Below are positions 25,671 through 36,732 of a DNA stretch of 64,000 nt, piece by piece (position 1 is the stretch's first letter; every line of letters begins with the position of its first letter). Made by a program: the position numbers and the translations under genes. The stretch covers positions 23,955,450 through 24,019,449 of the forward strand of contig NC_049981.1 in assembly GCF_000003815.2 (NCBI RefSeq). Reading direction: 5' to 3'. Source of the stretch: Branchiostoma floridae. Lineage: Eukaryota > Chordata > Leptocardii > Amphioxiformes > Branchiostomatidae. The notes beneath the pieces were generated by a model that worked only from the letters and a program-made list of their open reading frames with translations, was not told where the DNA came from and ran no database searches.

Positions 25671-27608
25671 GTACCGTAGCAGTGATGAAACGTTCGAATA
25701 TCTATAACTCTAACGTTAATTATTCAGCAAAGGTATAACCTGAGTGAAATGGAATATGTGCTTGACATTTCAAACATTTCTACTGTATTCAAGTCAACAA
25801 ACAACAGTGTTCTCATATCTGAAATTGTATATTGTCTGTCTTATTCAGAATATGGACTAGATTAGACCTATAAAGAACTGTATACATATATTTATATATA
25901 TACATATATCAGCAAGGCTCTTCAGAGAAGAGTGATATGACCCAAGCAATTTAAAATGCCGCAAATTTGACGACCTCAGCAGTATAGCGAATCATTTAGC
26001 TACAAAGGTCTTCAAGATCTACCGAGAAGGCGTTATGAAATGTCATTGATTCGAAGATTTTCAACAGCTTAACATTTTCTAGCCATAGGGCTTTGTACAA
26101 TGAAATGACATTGTGTAGAGTTTCTTCTGTAAGTAGAATAACAAAGCTATATTGCTGGACGTCACAATGTCTTATGTCATATAGTGATATCTAACCTTTA
26201 ATCTGTGCGGTTATAATTGATAATGGTGCTAAATGGTGTATGACAGTGTTTAATATATATCGATATTTAGTGCAAACAGTTGATATAGAAAAGCTTTGCA
26301 ATGCAGCACGTAGGCTGCAAACAAGCTGTCAATCCATGTTGATCCTTGAAAAATAACCCAGTCTACTACTACTAGTTTTGATGATAACTTTTACAATAAT
26401 AGCTTTTTTTCTACGTTATAACGGTAAAACATAAATGATGATTTTCTAGGTTGGCCGTTCGGTGAGGTCATGTGTAAAGTGTTTCCGGCCATGCAGATCA
26501 TCACAGTATCAGCCTCTCTCTTCACTCTTGTAGCCATCGCTTTTGACAGGTACGTACATGGTGGATACATACATAAAAAGTTTTATTTTAATCTCACAAC
26601 GTACTGTTAATATACACAACCTTAATTCACGATATTCCTTGCTTAAAAAAATTATTCAGTTATTTTGATCTCAAAATGTCTGATATGGCCTTTACGTTAA
26701 AGAGTATTTGATCATTTTAACCATATTGGAAAACATACACATTGTGTATAGTGTTGCTTTATTTGTAACAAATACACTGTATGTATCATTACACTGCTTA
26801 AAATTCTAATGTTTTTTTTATCTCACTGTTATTCACAATTTTTTTCCACTGAAGAACGTAATAATTTAGAGTCAGCGCATTTTTTCATGACGGCTATTAA
26901 CCTGTTCACAGGTTCTACGCTGTCGTGCATCCGATGGCCCACACCTTCACATCCACAGTCGCTGTTCGCGTCATAACACTCGTCTGGGTCATGGCTATCA
27001 TCCTAAGCATCCCCATATTCGTGGTCCAAGAAAACAAATATGACTTTTACAATGGTATGGTCATGCACGTATGTGCTGAGAACTGGCCTTTTCATAACTC
27101 CAGGAGAATTTTCACAGCCTCATTGCTAGTTATTAGCTACCTTGGCCCTCTTACGGTTATAACCGTTCTGTACACACGAATCGGCCTGGAAGTGTGGTTT
27201 ATGATGCCGCCAGGCGTCGTTAAAATACGGGATGGTGGGCATGGTACGCCCATGCAGAGAAAGGTTAAGGTCGTAAAGATGATGGTGGCAGTAGGCGTGC
27301 TATTTTCCCTCTCCTACCTCCCTATATTTACGATAATGATGCTTGCAGACTTTGGCAACCTAACTGTCGATCAAGCTGATTTTATCTACATCTGGATCTA
27401 CCCCATAGCAAACTGGCTCTCGTACTTCAACAACTCCATTAACCCCATCGTCTATGGCTACTTTAACAGAAACATTAGAAAGGAACTAAAAAAGATGACT
27501 GGGAAAACAAAATTTCAGGTGGACTTTGCCATGTCAAAATACAACTCGCGAACTACTTCCAGAAATGACTTTCGAACAAGAGATACCCAAGTCGGTACCT
27601 CAGGCTAA
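25370..27608 (+). CDS. Gene A: NPFF/RFamide receptor-like GPCR, three coding exons
   Basis: Rhodopsin-class neuropeptide receptor of 365 residues, expected in the plasma membrane and coupled to G proteins; RFamide-type ligands are the family expectation. Coding exons are 25370-25670, 26450-26549 and 26912-27608, with GT...AG borders and phases that join cleanly (Gly101 and Arg134 are split). Approximate helices: TM1 34-62, TM2 70-95, TM3 106-137, TM4 151-173, TM5 200-228, TM6 255-279, TM7 290-315. Family marks are NLAVSD in TM2, [10 protein letters not shown] before TM3, Cys109 pairing with Cys188 in a VCAENWP loop, Gln116 (3.32), Asp280 (6.59) and NPIVY (311-315). N-glycosylation sequons NLT and NSS lie in the N-terminus. 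Oddities: the TM3 motif is DRF, and the usual TM6 Trp (6.48) is Tyr269. The start is the first ATG in the exon; Met11 is an alternative. Its paralogue is gene B. An NPFF-receptor-like assignment is likely; the exact orthologue is not decided. Confidence 0.9.
25671..26449 (+). other. Gene A intron 1 (phase 1)
   Basis: A 779-nt GT...AG intron; the acceptor reads TTTTCTAG at 26442-26449. It is AT-rich with a short TA-rich run near 25880-25910. I see no nested gene or clear transposon in it. Confidence 0.8.
26450..26549 (+). CDS. Gene A exon 2 (100 nt, TM3)
   Basis: Reads [10 protein letters not shown], then most of TM3 to Asp133 and two bases of Arg134. It is flanked by an AG acceptor and a GTACGT donor. 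Its length equals that of exon 2 of gene B. Confidence 0.9.
26550..26911 (+). other. Gene A intron 2 (phase 2)
   Basis: A 362-nt GT...AG intron that splits the Arg codon of the DR(F/Y) motif. It is AT-rich and contains nothing else recognisable. Confidence 0.8.
26912..27608 (+). CDS. Gene A exon 3
   Basis: Encodes the end of TM3, TM4-TM7 and a cytoplasmic tail of about 45 residues rich in Ser, Thr, Arg and Lys, ending in TAA. No consensus AATAAA was seen just downstream. Confidence 0.9.
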
Positions 27609-27882
27609 ACGACACGGAACCATGGTCTCTGACTGTAAAGTCGCAAACAAGTATAAAGGTACAAGGCCACTTGATCACAGAATAGAAACAAGATCGTAGT
27701 AGGGGTTGAAATGATGCAAAATAACAGCTGAAACGAAAGTAGCTTAAACTAATTTAAGATTGATTCATTTGCAGCATTCAAATATATCCTTTATCATACA
27801 TGAAGAATGACTATAAATCTTATTTAAAAACTACTGAAATAGATAGGAAGGAGATATGGATATATCGTTATCTATCCAGACT

Positions 27883-27893
27883 GGGGGGGGGGG
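27883..27893. repeat. Poly-G tract (11 G)
   Basis: Homopolymer just before the 37-bp tandem repeat. Confidence 0.95.
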
Positions 27894-27904
27894 ATAAAAG
27901 TGCC

Positions 27905-27978
27905 AGCGCCAACTATTGCTCCCGAACGGCTTGTGCTAGAAAGCGCCAACTATTGCTCCCGAACGGCTTGTGCTAGAA
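27905..27978. repeat. Perfect 37-bp tandem duplication
   Basis: Two adjacent identical 37-bp units (27905-27941 and 27942-27978) that begin AGCGCCAACTATTGC and end GTGCTAGAA. They belong to a stretch (about 27905-28110) that resembles the inside of type-1 TTAA elements. Confidence 0.9.
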
Positions 27979-28050
27979 CAACCAAACTTGGTGACTTTTC
28001 CTAAAATATTGTTGGCAACAATTTAAAAAAAAAGTTAGTAATTTTTTCGT

Positions 28051-28064
28051 GTTGCCATGGCAAC
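28051..28064. promoter_or_regulatory. Perfect RFX/X-box palindrome
   Basis: GTTGCCATGGCAAC is the full palindromic RFX consensus. It lies about 450 bp past the stop of gene A, inside repeat-derived DNA. Degenerate versions occupy the matching place in type-1 elements (near 23688-23702 and 34046-34059). Function is unknown. Confidence 0.5.
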
Positions 28065-28249
28065 GGGTTTCTGAAAGGCAAATTTTACAAAAATCACTAA
28101 TTCTGGTTTAAACAATGGGATTTGAAGATTTTCTTGCTAAACAGCTCAATATATACTTGAAAAGTATGGACGGTTTTGCTATCTTGTATGTACTGACTCA
28201 ATAGACGTAGCAAGGGTTACGAAGGCTGCTCCGGAGAAATCCCCACCCA

Positions 28250-28500
28250 TTAAGCCGGAATGGTCTGATCTACTCACAGAGGGAAAGACCCCTGCTCTTT
28301 TGGACGAGTACGGTGTGTGCTCGGAGTGTGGCTCTCCCCAAACACGGAACCTCCATTAACGTCCATCCGAGGCAAGGTCCTTGCTAAAGGTTCTCATTCT
28401 CACCTGAGTGAGTTGAGAAAAGCTTGTTTAAGTGCCTTTACCAACGGCACACGGGTCGGTGACCAGATAGAACCTCGGACCACTTGGTTCTGAGCTGAAC
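28250..28500 (+). repeat. SINE-like repeat copy
   Basis: Ordered landmarks: GTGTGGCTCTCC, ACACGGAACCTCCATTAACG, CACCTGAGTGAGTTGAG, AAGTGCCTTTACCAACGGCAC, then a tRNA-like tail with GAACCTCGGACC. The same order is seen at 29990-30260. Confidence 0.5.
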
Positions 28501-28515
28501 ACTACCAATACTACA

Positions 28516-29214
28516 CCCCCCCCCACCAATTTTGTTTAGGTATAAATGATATTCATTGGAAATATCTAAAAGAAGTTTGAACGACCGATAAAGGTCTTAG
28601 TATTAATCGGTTTGGATAATAACAACGAATTAAAATGTATTAAAACGTCATTCAATATGTTTGAATATGTTGCTTATCACAGGGTTATTGCTGTATCTAT
28701 TAAACATGGTGTTGTTGGGGTGGGCCGGCTACTATCTCTTCGCAGCCAGGGACCGAATTTCGATGAGCTTAAAAGTGGGGAAGGGGCGCACTAGTTTACA
28801 ATGGTAGCCTGCATACAGCGCCTATTTCACAACTGTACTAGTACTGTACAAGTACTAGTGCTCTATAGTAATGGACTAAAGCCTTGTCGCCTGTTCGATC
28901 ATATTTCTATTTTCAACACATCCGTCAAAACAGCGCTAGTAAGACAGAAATGGCTACCGCCGCTTTTTAGTTGTTCATGTCAACTGACCTCTGATTAGCT
29001 TCTTGGTCATGAAATACTCTTAGAACGGGTCGAAATAATGCACTGTCGACTTGTCGTGATTTGGTCGTTTGGGAAGGGGGCGTAAGGACATTATAATTTT
29101 AGTCAAAGCGGAAGCAGGAGGCACCGCATGACATTACCTTGTTGTTGGACAGGAGCGCCCTGTTTCTGACTTGCGGCCTATACACGTGTAAGGCAGGTTA
29201 TTCATAAATGCTGT
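28516..29214. other. Gene-free stretch
   Basis: Starts with a C9 tract (28516-28524). Near 28835-28862 a palindromic ACTAGTACT/AGTACTAGT pair could form a short hairpin. No gene recognised. Confidence 0.5.
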
Positions 29215-29635
29215 ATGATAACCTTCGCCAAGAAAGTTATTTGGTAACGTTTGTGTGTTTGTGTAAAAGCTCCATACCTCGAGACCACAGTCGTATCAAA
29301 ACTCAGTTGGCCGTTGGGGACCGGGCGTAGGAGGATGGAGAACGACTGGTTTAGTGTCAGACTTTGATAGCAAATAACTCCAGAAAGGGGTTGATGGTTT
29401 TGGTATCTAGATAGCTTACATGATTCTTCATATGGTTAAATATCAATTATGCAAATCCAAATCTGATTTGCATAATCAACAAGGACATTATCTGAACCCA
29501 CTCTGTTCCATCATAGGGTTATTGCAACATTTGACATATAAAAAAAATATTATGCAAATAAGGACCTTATTTGCATGATTAATGACAACAATTAATACAC
29601 ATTTGGCGAAGGCATGGGGTCGTGGAACTATAGTT
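29215..29635 (+). mobile_element. Short repeat of the R type, TTCGCC-ended variant
   Basis: Begins AACCTTCGCCAAGAAAGTTAT and ends TTTGGCGAAGGCATGG then GTCGTGGAACTATAGTT. It contains the same ATGCAAAT/TTTGCATAATCAA pairs and 'ATAACTCCAGAAAGGG' module as repeat R. About 420 bp, probably internally deleted. Confidence 0.55.
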
Positions 29636-29989
29636 TCTGCTACGTTAGTTGCATGCATGACATGTGTATGTATGCTTCTGACAAATGATATGAAAGTAGA
29701 ACGCGGGCGCTGGCAGAGAAAAAGCTTTTACTACGCACCACTGTGGTCCTGAACACGCGCATCCTGCCCACTAACAATGTAATGCTATGCAGTGGCTCTG
29801 TCTACCAATAAATAAAATATATACTCGGTGGGTGTACTCTTTAACAAAGACGGCTTTAAGCATAACTTCTATCCCGATGGGCTATTTTTGACAGAGGTGT
29901 TAAAATTGAACCTGAGGGTTCCATTTGTTGGATGTGACGTTCGGCAGTATCGGTCCATTGTCACACATAGGACTGTAGGTCTGGAACCA

Positions 29990-30260
29990 CTTACACCGGG
30001 AGGGACTTCTACTCTTTTCGATAAGTGTTGTAGGTTCCTTCACAAATTTTTAAGGTATGGCTCTCTAAAAAGAGGACGTCCATTTAATGTTCTATTCGCG
30101 AGACGGTCATAACCGAAGCTATGTACTCATGTGCACCTGATTGAAGTGAAGAAAGTCATATAAAGTGCCTTACCCAAGGGCACAATTTATTTATCATAGC
30201 AGCAGTTTTGAACCCAGAAACTTGGGGTTTGGGGCCAAAGAATTATCTGCTCTTCAGGAT
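29990..30260 (+). repeat. SINE-like repeat copy
   Basis: CTCTTTTCGATAAGTGT, GGTATGGCTCTC, GTCCATTTAATGTTC, CGAGACGGTCATAACCGAAGC, CACCTGATTG, AAAGTGCCTTACCCAAGGGC, then TTTGAACCCAGAAACTTGGG, an order shared with 28250-28500. The open frame reading through it is not believed. Confidence 0.5.
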
Positions 30261-30601
30261 ACGGGATAGATTTTGTTAGGATGTTTACAATTATCACATT
30301 ACACGCTCTTTGTAGCACTTGGACAGTCCTTCGAAGCCACGGACGACTAATGGTGGGAGATGGTGTCTTCGACAATATGCTATGTTACCAATAATGGTAG
30401 ATGATAAATGTTAATGTGATCATGACAAAATGAAAAACAATTTTGCATAGCTATAATACTGTTGGCTAGTAAAAAAATCAAAGCACCACAAAGAAACCGA
30501 AACTTTGACTATAAGCATATCATAATCACCCGTAAACACTGTACACGGGATAGTTCTGAATTAAAATGACCTGTTGAGAAATCCATCAAAAATATCGTTA
30601 T

Positions 30602-30605
<4 letters not shown>

Positions 30606-30670
<65 letters not shown>
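30606..30670. repeat. (TA)n microsatellite
   Basis: About 65 bp of pure TA; a second short TA run follows at 30684-30695. Confidence 0.95.
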
Positions 30671-30674
<4 letters not shown>

Positions 30675-30695
30675 TGTTATGATGTATATATATAT

Positions 30696-33681
30696 CGTAC
30701 ATACTTTGGGAAAATAGCCTAGTAATTGAGCCCGCAATGCCAAGACAGATGAGCTAAGAATAGATCTATACCGAAATAGGTATTCAACAGTATATATACA
30801 TACATACATGTAGTAACCATATCGATATAATCGGGGGAATTAGTTGTTACGACTTAGATATGTTGTATCTGTTAAGCTGTGACGGGTGTATCGTATCAAC
30901 GTCAACTGGTTCTAACTCATTAGGCCACATTTATCTAATTTCTCGGTTCAATGATTCGCCGCTCTTATTTATTCAGAATTTGAAATAAAAATAAGGAAAA
31001 TAAAATTATCATTTAGTTAGTAATACGTTCAGTTCCCATACAAACAACAACTTATGAGGTAACATTAATTTTTGTAGCCCCAAAATCCACCCGGAACGTT
31101 CTTAAATTGGATGGTATATTTGTAAATCGTTTGGAAATTGGGACAAGGCTAACCAGGGATCCCCCTGATGTTGAAAGTTTAGGTTTTCTCTGCCAATATT
31201 TTCCCGATATTTTTGCTCTATTTTTCGGCCGAGCTTGGATCACTGCCGCCACCATGACTATGGCTTGAACAATCCTGGTAATCGTAACATGACAGTCGTT
31301 CTCGCTATGACGGTTACAGGATAATGTTGAAACTGGGAGGAAAGTAGACGCCATAAGTATAACGTTGCTTCCCTTGTGATATGAAATTCGAGGCCGCAAA
31401 ATCTCCAGACGGCAGAAATGCATAACAAACAGCTATAAACAACCGTTACAAACAGTTTGTTTTGTCACTCGAAACATGCTCGCCATGATTAGGAGTGTGT
31501 TGACAGTTAAACTAGCACCCTACTGTTTATATCGCCTATTACGATCTTCAAGATGATACCGTAACATGTGAAAAATCATACTTGGGTTGACGATGGACAC
31601 AAAAAGACAGTTTTGGCACAATAGAGCAAGAATCCATGACTATGGACAAAACCCTATTTTGTTTTTTGTGTGTCAACGTTACTATGTGTTTCAATTGGTG
31701 TGATGTTTAAAGGCTTATGTTAGTAATAATAACATTTTCACATGTTGAATTTGAAATCACCATTGACCCTCGGTTAGGGGTCGTAGTGGTGAGCCTATGC
31801 CCGGCATTAGCTGACCGGACATGCAATGTGCATGTAATCATAAGTGATAAACTATTCTAGTTCATGTATACCATGGGTTCAGGTCTGGAGCTATACCAAC
31901 CTGAGCCTCTGGACTTAAGCCCAGACGATTTCTTGGTCCTGTCACTCTAATTTGGCCCTGCAAAAAACATCATTGAACCAAGAAATTAAATTGTTGTGGC
32001 CTTTATAAATTTGCAATCCTGGAAACGTGTATCTGCTGATGAAAATTGTAAAGTAGGTTATTGTATCGACATCTTTGGTGAAAGGAAAGGTTTACATTTA
32101 TCCGACTTTTATGCTAGCATGCTTAGAGACCGTAAAAGCAGTAGAATCTGATATCGATACAAATACCGTACTGTCAGAATAGTATATTGTATATTACGTA
32201 CTTTGTGTTAACCCACCCTGTCTGCCTAACATTGTCTTCCGAAACAGAAGGACGCCCAAAAACTTGTGTAAGAAAGTGCTATATACAACTATGTGAACAA
32301 ATGTCAATGGAAGCGTTTTATGATCGCCGTCAAGTAGTGCGCATACTATCTCGGTAATAACTGGATGTTGTTTCTGAATTCGTGGTATGTGTTCAGTATG
32401 GCATTATACTATCAGTGGTGTCTAAAGGATTCAGTTTGCTGGGTATGGACCAATCTCTTGTTTGTGAAAAACCTTCGACCAATCTCTTGTTAGTCAAACA
32501 TTGCAAGAATATGAATACATCAGCAAATGTAACGATCTCCCAGGGCATTAGAATGTACGTCGAACGCCAATTTGGTACACTGAGACCTCTTGGGGCTTCT
32601 ACGAAGGCGAATTACCCATATTTACTACTCTACGTGGGAATCAGGGATAACAACGGAACAGGACTAATAATGAATCCCAAAACCCGATGGAATACGCAAA
32701 AATATTCTTATTCTTGCACATAATGTATATATTTGTGTAGAAACGTGTGTATAGTTCTTGACAAGAAGCACCATATTTGATTTATGCCGGTTTGAAAGAA
32801 GATGTATATACTCTGCGAAGTGTAATGGGCCCAGAATTTATCCCTGGGGTACATTAATGTAATTGGGGTAGATGCGTCATTGTGTGATAGGTTACACATG
32901 TACATGTGAAATGTTTGACCGCGTGTCGAAATTGCTATATTTTGATCGTAAATAATTGTGAGATGCGATAGGTAAGGCGTATGCCTCTAGAAATGTGCTA
33001 CAGGTGAATCAACAGGGTCTTAAAATGCAAAGCTAGTATGTCTACTGACATTGGATACGACAGCTAATAAAAAACTAGAGGTCTATAAGAATATACGGTA
33101 AAAATCTGGCATTCTTGAGAAAGGAAAGACTAATAAAGAAACGATACCGGCTAAAACATGAAGTGCGCTTCTTTTATCTTTCAACAATCATTTCATGGTC
33201 AAAGAAACTATCAATTACCTAAAAGGTATTTTTGGAGCAGGTGATTTTACATAATAACCTCATAACTTTAACCTCATAACTTTGTTATACATTTCAAAGA
33301 CAGAACAATACATTATTTATCCTTCTAAAAGACATGCATCTCATTGTTGAATATAATGGGACGATTGAAATTACTGTTTACAAGCAAGAAGGATTGTGTA
33401 ACGACATTTTTTATCACGTGACCTCTTTATTGCCGGACAATTGTAAAATGTACAATGTATTGCAACAAGTAGTACACAAGTTACAAAATATAGGTATAAA
33501 GTAAAACTTAACACACTAATTACTATAACAATACTGGTTAGCATAAGATTTGATATAATGTTTCATTCGAGTGGGGCAATCATGAGTACCGGTGAATACT
33601 AAAGCAGCCTTCCATATATAAGCTTTTTCTTGTGCTGTGGAGTTTGTTGCAATTTGATGTCAAATTAAAAAAAGATAGTTA
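30696..33681. other. Gene-free stretch
   Basis: About 3 kb. Longest open frames are 31052-31423 (-) and 32382-32723 (+); neither shows a domain or motif I know, and neither has obvious splice or poly(A) context. Confidence 0.45.
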
Positions 33682-33685
33682 TTAA

Positions 33686-34568
33686 ACCTCAAACACCCGA
33701 CTTTTTTGCGCGACTAAAATGACCGAGTGGGGTCCAAAAAGTTTTATAAATTGTTTTATAAAATCTCATTGCCAATCCTTTACGGTGATCACTGTACATA
33801 CATGGCTTTGTCAACGGAAGAGGAATATTTTTATATGTTAATGCATTGATAATTCAAGCTCATTATCGTTATGTATGCAAAAGGCAGGAACGAAAGAACA
33901 CGTTTTACAATAACCCAAATTTTGAGGCCTCGGGCAACTTTTATGTCGCGTAACTAATGAACGGCTGGCACTAAAGCTACCAGACTTTAGATTTAGCAAA
34001 AAAATGTTGTTAGCAAAAATTGAAGTCAATAATATAAGTTATTGCATTGCTATGGCAACTAAATTCTAAAAGGCATATTTCTGCCTTTTCTTAAATCAAT
34101 TAAATCCAATGAAATTTGCTGTAACTTACATGATTAAAAAATGATAATTTATCATAATTTCATTATTTTATCGGTAAAAGTCCAAGGTGGCCACCCTTAT
34201 TAGGTATATGACGTCATGATACCGTCAAATTATATTATGATGACACAGCATTTGTTTTGATGATTTAGTTTTACATGATATTTACCCTCTGAAAATCTAG
34301 TGGTCATACAATAAATAGTTTAGAGATGGATCTCAAAAGTTGTTTTAAAAAGTGCACATTTCCCTGGGGTCCCCTGGCGGACTAAACGTTTACTTCCCTT
34401 AAAATTCCCACAGTATTGTACCAATTTCCGTAAAAACGTAGGGTAGAGCATAGCAGATATTGACTGACAAAGTCACGGAAGGAATTTTATATCAGATTAA
34501 AATTGTTCAAATGGCACTTCAAAATTTACGCCTGGGGTCAAAATGGACCGCACTTGGGTGTTTGGGGG
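33686..34568 (+). mobile_element. piggyBac-like miniature element, type 1, intact (883 bp)
   Basis: Flanked by TTAA at 33682-33685 and 34569-34572. Ends ACCTCAAACACCCGAC and, read inward from the right, CCCCCAAACACCCAAG form an imperfect inverted repeat. GGGGTCC and GGACC blocks lie just inside each end. TTAA target sites and ends starting with CCC are the hallmark of piggyBac elements. No transposase frame, so it would depend on an enzyme encoded elsewhere. Confidence 0.75.
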
Positions 34569-34572
34569 TTAA

Positions 34573-36058
34573 ACGAATGTCACATTTGGGAATCTAGTAG
34601 GTAGCAATGGTACAATGTAGGTGATGATTAATAGAGGCAAGCAACGCGGAGGTTTATCTAAGTCAAAATTAAAATAGCTCACATCTTAATGATTGTAATG
34701 TGTCCAGAGTTTACTCTTTGAAACTATTACCAGCGGTGTGACGACGTGCTTCTGGTTCCTTTCTGTTATGAAAATAGATAGATAACATTGATTCATTTGA
34801 TATGGCAAGTGCCCATTAATAATCCAGGATATTACAGATCGGAGGCATTATTTAAGTGAGAAGAACTTCGAATGTTCTAAACAAATACGGAGAACATTTT
34901 ATTTCTAATTATCAGAAGGAAGTGTTTTACTTCCCCGACCGAAGTCCCATTTTTACACCTCGATTATCATGAAGGCCGTTCCAAGTGGCTTTTCCACGGA
35001 CATAAGTTGGGGGTCACGGTGAGTGTTGAACTTAGGACCCCAGTGTTCCTGGCCCAACTCTCTAACTGTTACGCCACATGCAGCGCCCCAGTTACACGCA
35101 CATCGTATTTGTGAAAAGGAAATCTTTAAGCTGTTGTATGGCAATAACCCAATGACATTTCCACGCTAAAGGCTTGTTATTACCGCTTTACGTTTTCTAT
35201 TACTCAATATAAGCAGTCACATCTCCATTCAAAGGGCTTCATTATATATGTCAGCACCATATGTATTGTCCGATTTGATAATCCAATACAATAATTCGTC
35301 TAAACTGTTCAGCGCCTCAACTGCAGGAAAGAATATTTGACATATTGCCATTGGTAATACTTGAGTTCATCATACCTTCGTAAATTTACACTATTACTTT
35401 TTTGAGTAAAACCATCTTATCTATCATGCATTTTCTCATTTCCATAAATTGGCCTTGTTGATCTTCCTCAAGTTCTTCAAAGTTCAAAATCGTATCTTAT
35501 AACAAAAGGCTATTTTAGTTTTTGCTTATCAAATATGTAGGTGTGACACTAATTTGCTTAATTTGTAAAATGTTCACCTTTACCTATCCTTATCATGCTG
35601 TTAGTATGAAACCTCGAAAATCATTTGCCATCATGATCAATTACAGTAATGTCGCATTAATCATTCAAATGAAGTGACATAATCGATATCGATGAACATT
35701 CCTCTTCCCAAGTTACATATGTAATAAATTTGAGAGTCCCATATTTGCATTATGGTACTGGTCATGCAAGTGTGCACATGAGTACAGGACTACATGTATA
35801 GAGATAGCATGTATGCAAATATTGCATACAATAATTCATATGGGGTAACGATTATATTGGTATGGATAACTAATCAATGAACATTTTTCATTGTATTAGT
35901 AGACCAAAGAAAGGAGTTCGTTGAAAAAAAAAACATGTCATGGAAAATTGAAGACTTAAATAATGCTGTTGTTGTTGTTGTTTATGTTATGTAATCCTTT
36001 TTTTAACGAGACTTCCTTAAAAAATGTTTTGATTTTTTTTTTAATCTGCAGCTTCTAT
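34573..36058. other. Gene-free stretch
   Basis: AT-rich, no gene recognised. A degenerate tRNA-like repeat tail (TTGAACTTAGGACC...TGTTACGCCAC) lies at about 35015-35090. Confidence 0.45.
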
Positions 36059-36220
36059 TTTATTCTAAAAAAGTCCCAGATGCAGCGAATTAATTTGGTG
36101 TGGCCTGAAAAGTCTCATTAATTTCTCTGTGCCTACAACACTAATCAACCGAGCAGTGACTATACACAAGGGTATTGCTAATAAGAACCAGCATTTTAAA
36201 AAGACCAGAGCTGCTTTATT
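36059..36220 (-). promoter_or_regulatory. Candidate poly(A) signals for gene C
   Basis: On the minus strand AATAAA occurs at 36220-36215 and again at 36064-36059, about 0.5 and 0.7 kb past the stop of gene C. Either could end its transcript. The motif is common in AT-rich DNA, so support is weak. Confidence 0.25.
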
Positions 36221-36732
36221 CATGATTAATATTTCCCACCACAAAAAGAAAAGCAAACAGTTACAGATGACGTTCCTATATGTACTATGCTACATTGGTT
36301 GCATGCATGCGTTGAATTTTAAGCATTGCAGTAAAACGAGAGCAAAATTACATCTCTCCAGCTTGAAAAAAAATGACAAAGATAACATTTATATATTCAT
36401 TCTTTATGATTCGTAAGTGATCAATTAAATGGCTAGCGATCCTGTAAGAATATGTCCTACTATACCAAGAGCAAAGAAACCTGTCGCCATATTTGCTACG
36501 AGCTAATACAGGTATTTTTGTGTTTTTGTATAAAAATCAATCATAATTCGATGCAACACTTGTTCTCGATAATCACAGATACCTTTGACATCTAAGATTA
36601 TGCCTACTCTTGTTTGTGCTCTTACAATCAGAGTATTTGCAGAATTCATTTACAAAACATTTACAAAAAATGACAGCTTACTCTACTGCGATTCAGTTGT
36701 ATTACAAACACTTTACAAGTAAAGCATCGATA

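Noticed and set aside
30200-30240. tRNA-like box B sequence
   Set aside because: No cloverleaf can be drawn; it fits the tail of a SINE-like repeat better than a tRNA gene.
30561-30809. Minus-strand frame of 82 codons
   Set aside because: Most of it is an Ile-Tyr repeat from the TA microsatellite.
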